The position numbers and the translations under genes were made by a program. This document shows, piece after piece, positions 48,300 through 60,599 of a DNA stretch of 64,000 nucleotides. The stretch's first letter is position 1; each line of letters starts with the position of its first letter. The notes under the pieces were generated by a model that worked only from the letters and a program-made list of their open reading frames with translations, ran no database searches and had not been told where the DNA came from. Source of the stretch: Gordionus sp. m RMFG-2023 (lineage: Eukaryota; Nematomorpha; Gordioida; Chordodea; Parachordodidae); assembly GCF_954871325.1 (NCBI RefSeq), contig NC_088779.1, positions 26,584,869-26,648,868 on the forward strand, given 5' to 3'.

Positions 48300-49560
48300 A
48301 AAAACTTTGGTGTACCGATAAATAGCATAGAATGTTCTCCATGCTATGAAAGCTATTAAAAATTCTACGAAGAATATCTTTTGCTAGCATTAGTTAATGG
48401 GGAGCTAGTAACGTTAAATTATCGGGAGCCATGATAACCTAATTAGTGGCTTATTGTTTAAAACAAATAACTCACTCTTATTTATGTTAAGTGTTATGTC
48501 GGTAACTTGGGAATTGATTTTCTAAGTATTTGAAAGCGATAAGTACATTAGCTGAGGGGCCACAAATGGTCCCATTATCTAAGTATTACAAATTAAAGTC
48601 TAGGTTAAAATTTTGTTTAATTTGGTAAATGAGATGTTGGATCCGAAAGCAAAAAAGAAGAGGTCCTAATGAATTTCCGTGTTGTATTCCTTCCTAGAAC
48701 AGAATCTGAAAAGGTTCATATGTCAAAGGCGTCTGAAATATGAGGATTCGAAAAATTTAGAGTAACAGGAGAAAGTCTCATATAAGAATTTTAAAAAAGA
48801 GGCAGGTGAAGGTTATTGAAGGCGTTTGTGAAATCTAAATTGCATATTACTGAGTCTGGTAGCGGGTTCTCTAAGTATATTCTTGAGGTATGAGCCTCAA
48901 TTTCACATCCGCTCTTAATCCAGAAACCTAGTTGATATGAGTTTAAAATGTTGACAGCATGTATTATACGTTCGATTATAATTTTGGCTATTATTCTTCT
49001 GAAAAAGGAGCCTACCGCAAAGGACGGGTAACACCATCTGGCTTGGATAAAGCGATTAGGCATGCTTCAAAAAGGATTTAATAAGTGTTTATTTAAATAT
49101 GTTATTATAAAAAGTTGTTAAAACCTTGATGACAGAACTATGTGACGAATTTTTTAAATTAACTAAGTATTGAAAATAGGAGGGTCTGAAGCCATCAAGA
49201 TGACCTAAATTGTATTTCTTCACTGGTAAAAATTATAATCTGGTAGATTGGGGGAATTGGTAGATTATCTGTGGAAGCCTCGGGGTGTAGTTGTTTCAAT
49301 AGTTGCAAAGTTTATTCCTTAATAGGAGAGAGATGGTTTTCGGAAGATATAAGTTTAATTGCACCATCTATGTCACATTGATCCTTTATTTGATATTATT
49401 TTTCATTTGTGTGTTATATCATCTACTTGCCTTTTATTGATATGGGTGTAGTTAATCATTGGGATAGTATTAAAATTATGGATGTGTTATTATATTTGTT
49501 CATGTAATGAGGTCTCTTTGTTAACAGGTCGTTAAGACATTTGTGAGAGAAGGTTTCCCA
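48300..49560 (-). mobile_element. LINE copy B: non-LTR-type reverse transcriptase fragment with catalytic box
   Basis: On the minus strand NSYQLGFWIKSGCEIEAHTS (about 48.95-48.90 kb) matches the family's QLGxGxKGGCEAAxH block. CNLDFTNAFNNL (about 48.83 kb) is the first catalytic Asp motif. GIQHGNSLGPLLF (about 48.69-48.66 kb) corresponds to QQGDPLGPLLF, and YLDNGTICG (about 48.58 kb) is the YLDD box with Asn for the second Asp. The copy ends before the C-terminal region seen in copies A, C and D, so it is 3'-truncated or cut by rearrangement. The frame is interrupted several times and the changed catalytic residue means it is dead. Confidence 0.75.
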
Positions 49561-49599
49561 TGATTTTAAGCAATTTAATTATTAAGATTTGTGATAAGA

Positions 49600-51630
49600 T
49601 TTGTAACAAAATTCAAAATTAGGTTTCTAGAATTATAGGGTAGTTGTGTCAAGGTGAATTCCAATTTTCCATTCAAAAAATCTTTCAAGAAAATCTGCTT
49701 AATATGAGAAGGATAGGGCTACCTAGAAAATGATTTCATATGCTCATTGAATTTACTGCATTTCATAAAAAAGTTAACCAATAATTTGAAGTCTGTAAGA
49801 GGTTCTGATTAAAAAATAATAATATAAATATACAAAAAAAATTGTGCTAACCTAACAAAAAAAAGGCGGAAAAGGCCTTGAAAATGTGAACTAAATTACT
49901 TCATTTTAATATAAAAATAAACTCTAATATTTTCTATAACTCTAAGAATAACTGGTTAAGATATTTTATATTTAACAGAAAACAGTTCAAAAGAAAAAGT
50001 TAGCAACTTTTACCAGTAGGCTGTTAAAATCAATGATTATAAATATCTTTGTAAATTATTTTTTGTAATATTTGTAAATGATAAACTAATATACAGGTAT
50101 TCATATAGGCACCTAAACCTTAGTGCCAGCTACCTTCATCCTACCCTAAACCTTTTTTTTATTGTTTATTTTGATTCCATGAGGATTTTTATTCTTTAAT
50201 TATCATTCTAATACTCATATATCCCACATTTCAATTTCCTGTTCAGAAAAATAAGAATATTTTATTTATAATTAGATATTAATAAAATTAGCTACGAATT
50301 TTATACCATCGAAAATAGACTCAAGTGTGCATAATTTGGCTTAAAGCAGAAATGAATAAAAAATAATAATAAAATGACTCAATAACGATTATAACTAATG
50401 CGAATTATATCCAATAAATCCACGAATGTATTTAAAATTATAAAATAACGGGTAATCGTTAACACAAATCTTGTTTCTCTTGTTAATAATTTTTTTGCTT
50501 TATACTAGAAATTAGGGCCCTCTTCGGACCTAAGCTTCGAACCACCAAATAATTTAAATATTTTTTTCCCTACCGCTCCGATTTATTAAATTTTTTTCTT
50601 TAAGATTTGAAAACGTTTCAAAAAAAAATTTTAATTGGATTTTTAGAAAGCACAATTTAAAGGAATAGAAAATTTATAAGCGCCTTAGGATAATAAACAA
50701 TTTTATCGTTTGTTTTGAAAAATAATTTTTATGAAAATATTTTTAATGCAAAAATAATTTAAAATTTTGTCCAAGTCCAGACTTCGAGTAAGTCCGAAAA
50801 AATATCTGCCTGATTCAGACCTAAGAAAAATAAGGCTCCCTTAAGCCCCTATGATCATGATGATGCTCAAAGGAGTATCCAATTAATTGTTTAAATTAGT
50901 TTATAATCTAACGTTGACCTGGACGCAATTATATTCACCGCGATTGATAGTTTTTCTAATAAAGTTTGATGATGATGACTATCTTTATAATCGTATTGAT
51001 ATTTTTTTTTTAAATCAACCTATCGTAACATATTTATTTCAAATTTTATCATAGCGTTTACCATCATAGTGCTTCATATTTATAAATTTATACCTTTATT
51101 TTATGATAACGCAACGCTTGAGCATAACGTGTTTACTATAAATGAGTCCTTAAATTTATAATTGATTTTATAGGAATTAAATATGGGATAAATATATATA
51201 TAAGTTTTGATCTTGGTTAAGAATTATTTCTTTAAATATATTTTATAGTTATTGCTATATTTGAATTAAGATATTTCCATCTCTTTACATCATGATAATT
51301 TGGTCAGTTGTTTCTAATTTCGATGATGAATTTTGAGATTTTATCTATATTATTTTTTATTTAAAAAAAAAATTGGTATAAGCGTAAACTAAAGGAATAA
51401 TTGTTTTAATCCCTAGAGGAAGGTAGTATGTTTTAAATATCATGACTGTATACAGCCCAATTCTTAATCTAAAATTTAAATCGAAGCTTTATCCATGATA
51501 GTCATTGAGATAGATTTTCTGTAAAATCTTTGTTTTTACTGGGCCCTATACCCTGCATAAATTGGTATTAGTAATCATATTTGAGAAATTTATTATAATA
51601 TTAAAATTTCAGTTTATTATTTCTATTATG
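49600..51630. repeat. Duplicated flank, inverted partner of 36.0-39.2 kb
   Basis: From about 49700 the sequence matches 63.7-64.0 kb in the same orientation (GAACTAAATTACTTCATTTTAATAT is shared) and 39.2 back to 36.0 kb inverted. It ends where the insertion stack at 51.86-54.19 kb begins, beyond which GPCR copy 2 continues the alignment. No gene is seen. Confidence 0.72.
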
Positions 51631-51856
51631 GTAAGTGAAAGATAATTTCCCGAAAAAAACTATCAATTTTTTTTTTCAGAGGAAAGGGGAAGGATTATTT
51701 TTGGTTATAAAAATTTATTAAGGGTATTTTTTTCAGGAAAAGTTTTTCTCATAATTTCTTAACTATGTGCAAATTAAACATGATTAAGCTATTCCAGAGT
51801 GCACGGGCCGGGATATTAATTTTTTTTAAAGAAAATAACAGGGCAGGGTTTAATAT

Positions 51857-52772
51857 TAGTGCTGTTAAGTTACGTCAATAAAGTGACATCGTTACTAACG
51901 GCATTATAATTTTTGAAGAAAAGGAACCATTTATTATCTTCTCCTAGAGATAACGGCAACGAGTTTTTTTTTAATTGAGTAACGGTGACCGAAAACTTTA
52001 TTCTTCACTTTAAATTTTTCTTAAAAAATATGGAATAAAACATATTTTATTGTATTATAAAATTATTTTATTTCATTTTTTAAAATTTTATAAATAATTT
52101 AAGCCTAGTTTTTATCCTTCATTTTTATCTTAAATTTTCGTTGTTAAATTTTCAGTTAAGATTGTTGATCTAATTTAATATTGAGTCAATCAAGAGAAGT
52201 TAATTTATATTTTGATTCTATATTTTATTATGTCAATTGTATATATGACTAATCGTTCATATATATATATATTGCGTGGTTAGTGTTAATTAAAAATCAT
52301 GATATGTATATACTTTAATTTTTAATAAATTCCCCCAATTAAATTTTTTTTTTATTAAATATAATACAACCCTCCTATCCTATGCGACAGTTAAACATGT
52401 ATTTATCACGGCGAAAGATGTGTTTAGTATTCTCTTGTTTTATCTGATCAATGAAAATCAATTGTTATTAAAAAAAAAGAAAATTAATATAAATATATCT
52501 TATCTCATAATATATTATTTTTGTATAATTTTATTTATATTATATACAGGGAAAAAAATTATTATAAATAGATCTCATCTTATGATATATAATTTCTGTA
52601 TAATTTTATTTATATAATATATAGGAAATTTTTGCATATAATATTCAATTTTTTCCAAATAACTAGTAACGCGTTTCTATCTGAATAGCCAGTACCGCGC
52701 GTTCCTTTTTTTTCATAAGATAACGAGTAAAGGTAACGCGTTCCTTTTTTTGACGTAACGTTTACAGCACTA
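51857..52772. mobile_element. hAT-like non-autonomous element (916 bp)
   Basis: The left end TAGTGCTGTTAAGTTACGTCAA and the right end (complement TAGTGCTGTAAACGTTACGTC) are inverted copies. Subterminal words of the TAACG type (AACGAGTT, GTAACGCG, GATAACGAG) cluster near both ends, as in other hAT elements. A clean 8-bp duplication is not visible. It carries no transposase; the small frame at 52420-52617 is AT-rich repeat. Confidence 0.65.
52474..52624. repeat. Tandem repeat, two units of about 75 bp
   Basis: Two adjacent copies share TGTATAATTTTATTTATAT(T/A)ATATA with about 85-90 percent agreement. Lies inside the element at 51857-52772. Confidence 0.6.
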
Positions 52773-52782
52773 CTATTGTTAT

Positions 52783-53497
52783 ATGTTAGAGGGCGTGTGT
52801 TTTCAATGTGTTATTTTTTCAACTTTAAATTTATTCTTTGAGCGCGTTTTTTAAAATTTAAGAATTTGATTTTACCAGGTTAAGAATATAGCATCAATTG
52901 TGAAATATGGAATCCGTGAGGATTAGGAATATCTCAATTTTAAATAATTTATTCAGAGCAAATCTAATTTTACAATATGTAGTATATATTAAATAAAGTT
53001 CTTTATTTTATAAAAAGATCAAAAAAAAGGTTAAACTTCATCATAATCATCTTGATATATATATACAAAATTAACATCAATTTAATATTAAATAAAAATC
53101 AATGTATATAACGTTTCAAGCATCAATTTAATATTAAATAACTATAATATAATATAACGTTTCTAGCCTTAAGTCTTCTACAATAAAATATCCATTTATA
53201 AAATTGTGACTTATATTTAACAAATTCCATCATGTTTGAAATACCTACTCTATGAATTCCATACTTCCATACAATTTTACAATAAGCTTTTGAATTAATA
53301 TAATTTATATTAGTTTTTCCATAGATGTTTTTATATAAATTATAGATGACTCATACAATTCATAAGATAGGTATTCTAAACATGCTGGAATAGACTTTCG
53401 GTAAAATCAGATTTTTAAATTATACAAAAAGCTCTTAAAAAAATTAAAAGTTGAAAAATTAACACGTTACAGGAAAAAACACATTGACGCCTACATA
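52783..53497. mobile_element. Palindromic MITE, family B (715 bp)
   Basis: The left end (ATGTTAGAGGGCGT..CAATGTG) and right end (CACATTGACGCCTACAT) are inverted. Inner words GAGCGCG and TTCCATCATGTTTGAAATACCTA match family B at 9310-9668. The middle is expanded by a short duplication at about 53080-53165, two units sharing ATCAATTTAATATTAAATAA. Confidence 0.62.
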
Positions 53498-53967
53498 TAT
53501 AAAAATTAAATATATTTAAAACAGTAAACTTATCCTATATTACTATTCCCATTAAATATGAATTCCTTTCATTCTTTTTTTCTTTTGCTGATTTTTTTAA
53601 AAATAGGGCTGAAAGTTTTTTTCAAAAAAATTCAGGCCAGGCCGTGCAAATGGTACCTTTGCATGTCTCTAATATTTATAGCAAGCCAAAACATGCCAGA
53701 CAGTTATTTAGCTATCTATTATTGTTAACTACATTTATTATGTAGTATATACTATTTGTAAATATATTTTTGTATAAATAATTTAAAAAGTCTAAAGATG
53801 GTATTCATGTAAAATATCAGCAATTTTAATACGCAATTATTTCAACAAAGAAAAGTGCATAACGAGATTTATTTTCTAGCAAAAAGTCTACGAAAAAATA
53901 AATATACATTTTTTGACGAATTTTGAAGAAATTACCTAATTGTTAAAATTTTAAAAAGTGTTTAGAA

Positions 53968-54186
53968 TAGTGTTATTAAAAAAAAACCGATTTGGGTCGA
54001 TTTTTCAAAAAGGTCCGATTAAGATTTTAGCTAAAATAATATTATGTAAGGATCGAGATGGCATGTAGATGTCCAAGAATCTGCTAGCTATGTGCTAAAT
54101 CTTTAAGGTTACAAGGTTATTTTGGTTATAATCTTAATCGAGCCGATTTTTAAAATCGACCCGAATTGGGCTTTTTAACAACACTA
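53968..54186. mobile_element. hAT-like MITE, family A (219 bp)
   Basis: Ends TAGTGTTATTAAAA and complement of TAGTGTTGTTAAAAAGCCC. Flanks GTTTAGAA (53960-53967) and GTTTAGAG (54187-54194) are an 8-bp duplication with one change. Inner arms pair (GGTCGATTTTTC and AAATCGACC). Confidence 0.8.
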
Positions 54187-54362
54187 GTTTAGAGTTTATA
54201 TTTATTCGATTAATTTCTCCCCCTGTTATATTCTGATTCAAATTTCAAGCAATATTACCAATAAATATTTTTGTGATCCCTATTTAGCCTTCTTTAAAGG
54301 TCTATCTTTGCTTTTATATTATAGGTATCAATTCTTATAAATAGATAATTGGTCAATTTTTT

Positions 54363-55708
54363 TTAGAGTAGAATAATAAATTTTAGATTATAATGATTGG
54401 GGAATAATATTAGAACTAATAAACAAATCTTGACCTTACGAAATTGGTTCCTGATAGTCTCACATCTTAGCGAACCATTGAAAACCAATAGAATCAATGG
54501 ATTTACCCATCTCAAAGAGCTAAACCAAAGTGAAAAACAAAGGAGAATATAGTGCATCTGCTCACTGTATAAATCTGCTTCGGTTAATATTGCTATGAAA
54601 GCCAATACTACTACTGGAGTGTAAAAAACAGAGTAGGTGCCTATCAAATAATATACCAATCGTTTAGCTTTATTATTGTCTCTGCTGCAAATTGTCATGT
54701 ATACTATACACTTTGTTACTTTCTTCGGAGATTTAAGGAAGTGAATAATGTAGCAATACAATATGATGGCGACAGTGAAAGGAATTATTATGCCTGTTTT
54801 TACATTTTGATTATAAAAGGTTTGTTGAAATGTTTTAAAAAAAATCAGATTTTATTTCTAAAAATATTTAAAAAGTCTAATAATATATAGTTCTGGTTTT
54901 ATTATTTTTAGAGATTTAATACACATGAATTAAAATAACGTTCTCCATCTTCTAAAAATAAAATGTAACCTGTAGTCAAAAGCCAGATCAAATTAATCCT
55001 CAAGGGTCTACAGCTCATCTTGCAATATGGGGTATAAGACGTTTTGTCAAATATTTTGATAATTGGAAAGAAAGTGGGTAAGACCAATACAGTTAGAATT
55101 ATTATTATAATACTCCATTTAATATGTTTTTTATTGGATTTGTATTTAAAAGGAAACCTTATAGCCCAAAATCTATCAACGGCTATAGCCATGATACTGA
55201 ATGAACTCATATTGACAAAAACTTCTTTGAAGTACCAAAGAATAGCCATTTCTACGCACAATAAATAATTAGATAAATTGCTATGTTCTCTATTAGATAT
55301 GGAATAGAATATGTGAATCTGAATCGGCATGGAAATGAGGGCTGACATAATATCGCCGCAAGCTCTGAGCGAAAAATAGCATTGAACGGGAAACACGAAA
55401 TTCAGCTTACTTGCAATTATATGTTTATTTTTATTATTATCTTTTTCAATTACGATTTTAAGCTTGGGACAACATTTAAATAGATTCAATAATTTCCCCA
55501 AATTGATTTGGACGATCAGCAACCAGTTTAGGATATATTTTTCATACAGGATCCAAAAATATATAGAATTTGTGATTACAATTATAACTATTTGGGTAAT
55601 GTATAAGGTAAGGATTATCTTTTTGTGAGCTTGACTATTCTCTTGGTCTGTATTATTTGTGATAGGAAGTATAAATAAAATTTTCTCTACAGCCATTTGT
55701 TCTCTCAT
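54363..55708 (-). CDS. GPCR copy 2: rhodopsin-like receptor, two exons, apparently intact
   Basis: Exon 1 is 55708-54970 and exon 2 is 54793-54363, with a 176-bp phase-1 intron (CTACAG|GTTACA ... AACAG|GC) at the same site as in copies 1 and 3. The spliced product is about 389 residues. The first ATG is at 55708; a second at 55696 matches the start of copy 1 and may be the true one. Seven spans are seen. TM2 holds RACGDIMSALISMP. TM3 ends AIAVDRFWAIRFP (DRY box as DRF). TM5 starts GIIIPFTVAII. TM6 holds YSVFYTP where most class A receptors have CWxP. TM7 ends SLRWVNPLILL (NPxxY as NPxxL). An N-terminal NNTD sequon suits an outside N-terminus. This is a plasma-membrane class A receptor of unknown ligand, with weak likeness to amine receptors. 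The changed DRY, CWxP and NPxxY motifs are shared by the paralogues, so they are a lineage trait, not decay. The third cytoplasmic loop is short. Confidence 0.82.
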
Positions 55709-56090
55709 TCCAAATTAAGTAAACGGAAATACCCAATATTTAATCTTGTCATTTAATGAATACGTATATATTTTTTTGAGATTTAAAATAAATGATATCT
55801 TTAGAAAATAAATAACCTTAATTATAAATTTTGTGAACATAAAAAGCAAAGTAATAAGGAGAAAGGAAGAATAATATTCTATTTCCATAAATAAAAACAT
55901 GAATAATTAATATAGGAAATAATTAAATTTTTAGTTAAGATAGGACTAATATTATATGAATTGAAAGTTAAATTTGAATATTCTTTTATTATATTATATT
56001 TAATTTAACGACAAGTGCTAATTGTGAAATTTTATCGATTTTATTTTATTAAATCATTATACATTTTTTTTATTTAAATCACTAATACAT
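55709..56090. repeat. Upstream flank of GPCR copy 2, shared with copies 1 and 3
   Basis: Inverted match to 34.25-34.6 kb, for example ATGGAAAT(A/G)GAATATTATTCTTCC. It shows the duplication reaches several hundred bases beyond the coding region, so promoter sequence was copied too. Confidence 0.65.
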
Positions 56091-56796
56091 TGATGTTCTA
56101 ACTAAAAATATTAATATTAATAGGTAGGAATTAGAATTATGAATACTTTAAAGAATAGTGAAGAGACTAATTTTTGAGATAAACATGATATTTAATTTAA
56201 ATTAGAAACTGTTTATCATTTCATAAAAAATTATATTTTCATATTTTTACTCTTTTAATAATCCAAATAAATCTCATTAATATATTTACCCATCTTTGTA
56301 CTACTCTAAAAGGCACACCGATTTAATTTAAAACGAACATAATAATTCTAATTCTAAAAAAGACAACGTATCTCTTCCTTTCAACTTGCAAAATAATATA
56401 GAAATATTTTATAAATATTGCTTAATCGTATATCGCCAATACTTCATGCCCATCGACATGACTTTTACATCAAGCACATCAATATGACTTCCGGAGGAGA
56501 GGAATGCAGCTTAGAACATATCAATATATTAAAACAAAGTATAATAGATAGAGCCTAAAAGAAAAAACCTATCATTAAAAATTGCAGCTATATATTTCAT
56601 TAAGGAATACAAGTATGCAAGCTGTTATCTCAGTCTTAAAATCCTAATATGGTTACACGTATGCTCTCAGAAGGTTCAGAAAAATTAACATCTGATATGA
56701 TCTTGTTGAGTAATATTTCTCTTTTTTTTAAAAAACTTTCTCCAGCAAATACAATCTAGAGCGCCATTTCCAAGGTGTCTCTTCTAATCTAGTAAG

Positions 56797-56935
56797 TAGT
56801 GTTGCTGAAAAGCCCGATTCGGATCAACTTTCAAAAACGGACCGATTAAGATTTCAACCAAAAAAATACATTCTTCAAGCTTCGAGATTTGGCAAATAGA
56901 TGTCTAAACCTGGTGCAAAATTAAAATTTGTACCA
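56797..56935. mobile_element. hAT-like MITE, family A (truncated, co-duplicated)
   Basis: The left end TAGTGTTGCTGAAAAGCCCG is intact and the right half is missing. It is the inverted partner of 47395-47530 with the same breakpoint. Confidence 0.65.
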
Positions 56936-56999
56936 GTAAATTTATGAACCCCAGTCGGAGATTTCTTTTTGAGCACCAGGAAAGTTTAAATATTTTTAA

Positions 57000-58793
57000 G
57001 AACTAATTTTAAGTTACTAAAACACATGTTAGCACTTAACTAACAAACATTTTCCTAAATATAATTTTTTATGAGTAACTTATAATTTTAAAAGAGCTTT
57101 CAAGCACCCCTCTCCATTTCCCCCGAATAGTAAAAAAAATGTTTCAGCGATGCCAATAAAAAATTTGTCATCCATTTTAAATCTTTTAGGTTCTCTACGT
57201 TGGAAATTAAAAATTCTGAGATAAAATGGGCAAGAGCTTTGCCAACGATTGTGAGCTATAAATTTTTTTATCATCTAGAAATTGGTACAAATAAGGCTGA
57301 ACCCCTTAAACTTGACTATCCCTGATATTTAAACAATTCAAGAGTTCCACCTATATAAGGATATACTCCTAATCTTTAACTTTATACTTGTTCAAAAAGA
57401 TGTGGAAGAGCGTGAGTGCGTAATGAATATTTTAAGTAAGCTCTTATATACGCTAGAAGCATTTGATAAATGATGGCATCTAAACAACTGGAATATCCTA
57501 TCTATTCATACATTATGCCATTTGAGAGATATGGAAAGTTCCTCCCCTCAGATTAAAGACACTGGCCATGGTAAGGAAAAGGATATTGTTCAGAGTTTTC
57601 TATAATATCTGGTACATAATTTTTTTTGTTTTCTTTCTTTCTAAAGTCCAATTTTTTTTACAAATTGGTTAGCATAATGTTGATTAAATTTTTTTTCACA
57701 TACATTTTTTAATTATATGAATTGAGCATATAGAAAAACTGAACCATCAAAATATTAGATTTTTTTATGTTTAATTGATAAAACACACTAATCGAATTTA
57801 TAGTGAAATTTATAATCATTGCTAATTTAAAATAAAATTATTATAATCATATTAATAGATAAAATAATAAAAAAGAATATTGATATTCTTAAATACTCTG
57901 TATATTTTTCCATATTAGATTTTACATCTGGTATAGGAACAAACGATAAACAGAACTTAACAAACAATGATGAAATAAGTGAAGGATTTATTAACTTTTT
58001 TGAAAACGATTGCAGTATCTGTCAGGCCCCAGTTGAAGAATTTTTTACATTATTTAAAATTAGAATTAGAGATAGAAAAAATTGGGTAAAAGGTTGCGAT
58101 AATGTATAATATGAGAGAATTCTATAAAAGAGTTCAAGTTCGATAAAAAATTCAAGAGCGTCTTTTTTCTTTACCAACTATCATTTAAATCTACTTTACG
58201 ATCATCACTAGTCCAAAATATTAGTTTTCCAAATATATTTTTATCTCTGTTTAACAGCATCCGAAAACATAATGATCCCAAATGCTGCACAGAAGCCTTT
58301 GTTAGTAAATCCAATTAGAAAGGTCATCCTGATTCAAAATATTCAACTAGAAAGAGTCTTTACACATATAGAAAGCACATAAAACCTCGATTCAGCGCAA
58401 GGGATCACGGAAGAATTGGAAGTTAGTTTGGAAGGGCAGTGCTTACATTAATTCGAAGATGGAAAGTTCTAAAATCAATCATTTAAGAAGGCAATGATGG
58501 GCCTAGAGGTCTGAAAAGTAATTTTTCGCGACAAGAGCCCTGCCGAGTCCGAATTATAAAAAAAATTTGTCCTACCACGACCCGAGCTCGAGCAGACATT
58601 TTATGATCCCCCGACCCTATCCCGACTAAAAAATAGTTTATAATTTAAGTTTAAATATTATAATATCTAATAAGCAATTTAAAAAGTATATGTATTTATT
58701 CACATATTGCGACCTTAAATAAAAGTATCAATATTCATATAAAGTTGCATTTTATTTAATTTATATACATATAAAATATTATTCAGTTTAAAT
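57000..58793. other. Extra DNA in the copy 2/copy 4 spacer, not in the copy 3 spacer
   Basis: No inverted partner at 47.2-47.4 kb, so it was inserted here or lost there. An open frame without Met at about 57850-58110 (plus) has protein-like composition, including NDEISEGFINFFEN and a CSIC motif, and may be a fragment of a LINE or a host exon. A GC-richer patch at 58510-58630 (GAGCTCGAG-type words) looks like transposon debris. Confidence 0.4.
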
Positions 58794-59131
58794 CAATGAC
58801 ATATAAAAATACCTAGACTTACTGTGCATTCATAATTATCCATTTGCGAAGTGTCGTTGAATGCAAATCAGCTGAACCCGCCATTTTGATAACCCATATT
58901 GTAATTATTCTCATGTTTAAAACTACTATTAAATCGATAACTTGCTTCCTTATTATCTCGATGAGCAGACAATTCTTTAATAAAGTTTGCGTCAGACATA
59001 TGAATGAATTGGTCACTCGTTTAAAATTTTTAATAATGATACGCCTAATCAAAATGGCATCCCCAGCTGTTTTCAATGATGTACACTTTTAATGAATGCA
59101 TCGTCAGTCTAGGTATTAATACAAGTCATTG
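58794..59131. mobile_element. hAT-like MITE, family C (338 bp, intact ends)
   Basis: The ends CAATGAC and GTCATTG are flanked by a perfect 8-bp duplication GTTTAAAT (58786-58793 and 59132-59139). The arms are inverted copies with words TACCTAGACT, GCATTCAT and AATGGC matched on the other side. Open frames on both strands across it are shadows of the palindrome. Related copies: 11656-11798 and a fragment near 23.8 kb. Confidence 0.82.
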
Positions 59132-60599
59132 GTTTAAATATAAGAAGTAAAGTTAAAATAAAATCGAATTTAAAAATTATTGCCATTAAAAATGAATTGC
59201 ATGATTGATGTCGAAAAAAGATGATATAATTATTTATATAGATATAGATAATAACGAATATATTAAAAAGACATATCAATATTAGTTATTCTGATTGATA
59301 TTTTGTGAAACAAAAGATATTTGTATTATTAAGGATATTTGTATTTTTAATATATATATATCGCGTTACAAAATTTACGAATTAATACGCTTATATTTTT
59401 CCGAGAAAAATATTAATGAATAAGGATAGATAAATTCCCTTTTAGAAAGTTAAAACGAGCCTTATTAATTACGAAAATAGAGGAAATATGAGAATAATCT
59501 CCTTATTTTCAATATAAATAATTTATAAAGAATATATTTTAACAAGATGACATTAATATTTTGAAATGAAAGTTAGAATTGATAATAATTCTTTTATATC
59601 CATTTTACAATTTAACAGAGGTAGATATTTTTTAAATAATTCTAGATCTTATCTAGATATAGATACAAGTACATTCTATCTAGATACAGATTCAATTTTA
59701 TAATGCCTAATTTAGGATACAATTAATAAATTTCAAATTTTGAAGCGAGCCAAAAATTTTAGTTAGTTAATATATATGACATATATAGTCATTGTTTGGT
59801 ATTTCATCTAAAAATGTATAATTTTATAAATAATAATTGTTAGATTTCAATAATATAACATTCTCAAAATTTTTATTATTAATGCATCTCCGATTTTTTT
59901 TAAGGACAGTTTTAGCCATGCTAATAAGTTTTTTTATGCCAGTATTAATTATTATTTTTCAATAAAATTTACTTTCATTTGTAGCTAAGTCCAATCAACG
60001 TTGAAATATGCATTTTAAAATGGGAATCATAAATTGTCAGGAAATTTAATATTTTAACTCGCTGATGCTGGGTTTATTACTTCTTCTGTTTCTTCATCAC
60101 AACTTGTAATATTAATCTGGTTTATAAAAAAATCAAATTAATAGTAAATCAAATTTACCTATTTGACGTCATGTCTACTATATTTTAGCAATGAAATAAA
60201 ATAATTAATGAGTAGAATAAAGATATTATTTTTTTTAGTATAAGAAAGATCATTTAGGTGTTGTTTTCTTTATAATATGTTTGAAAACTGGGATTTTTTG
60301 ACTTAATGTTTTTGATATTTTCGCAGTTTTATTCTTTCTGTTTGTGAAATATTTTATGATGATTCATAAAATTTTTATATGATTCTAGATGACTTTATCT
60401 TTGAAACCAAGAAATAAAATAATTTTTAATTATTATTCTTTAATTTTTAAAATATTTTATCATTATTTTTTTTTATTCTTTTCATTTCTAGATATTTATA
60501 TTATATATCATTTGTATTTTATTATCAATTATTAATATAAAAATATAAAAAACTTTTAAATTTAGCAAACAAAAAGGATATGATATTGCGTATGAAATG

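Noticed and set aside
58819-59092. Overlapping open frames on both strands
   Set aside because: They come from the two arms of the family C palindrome.
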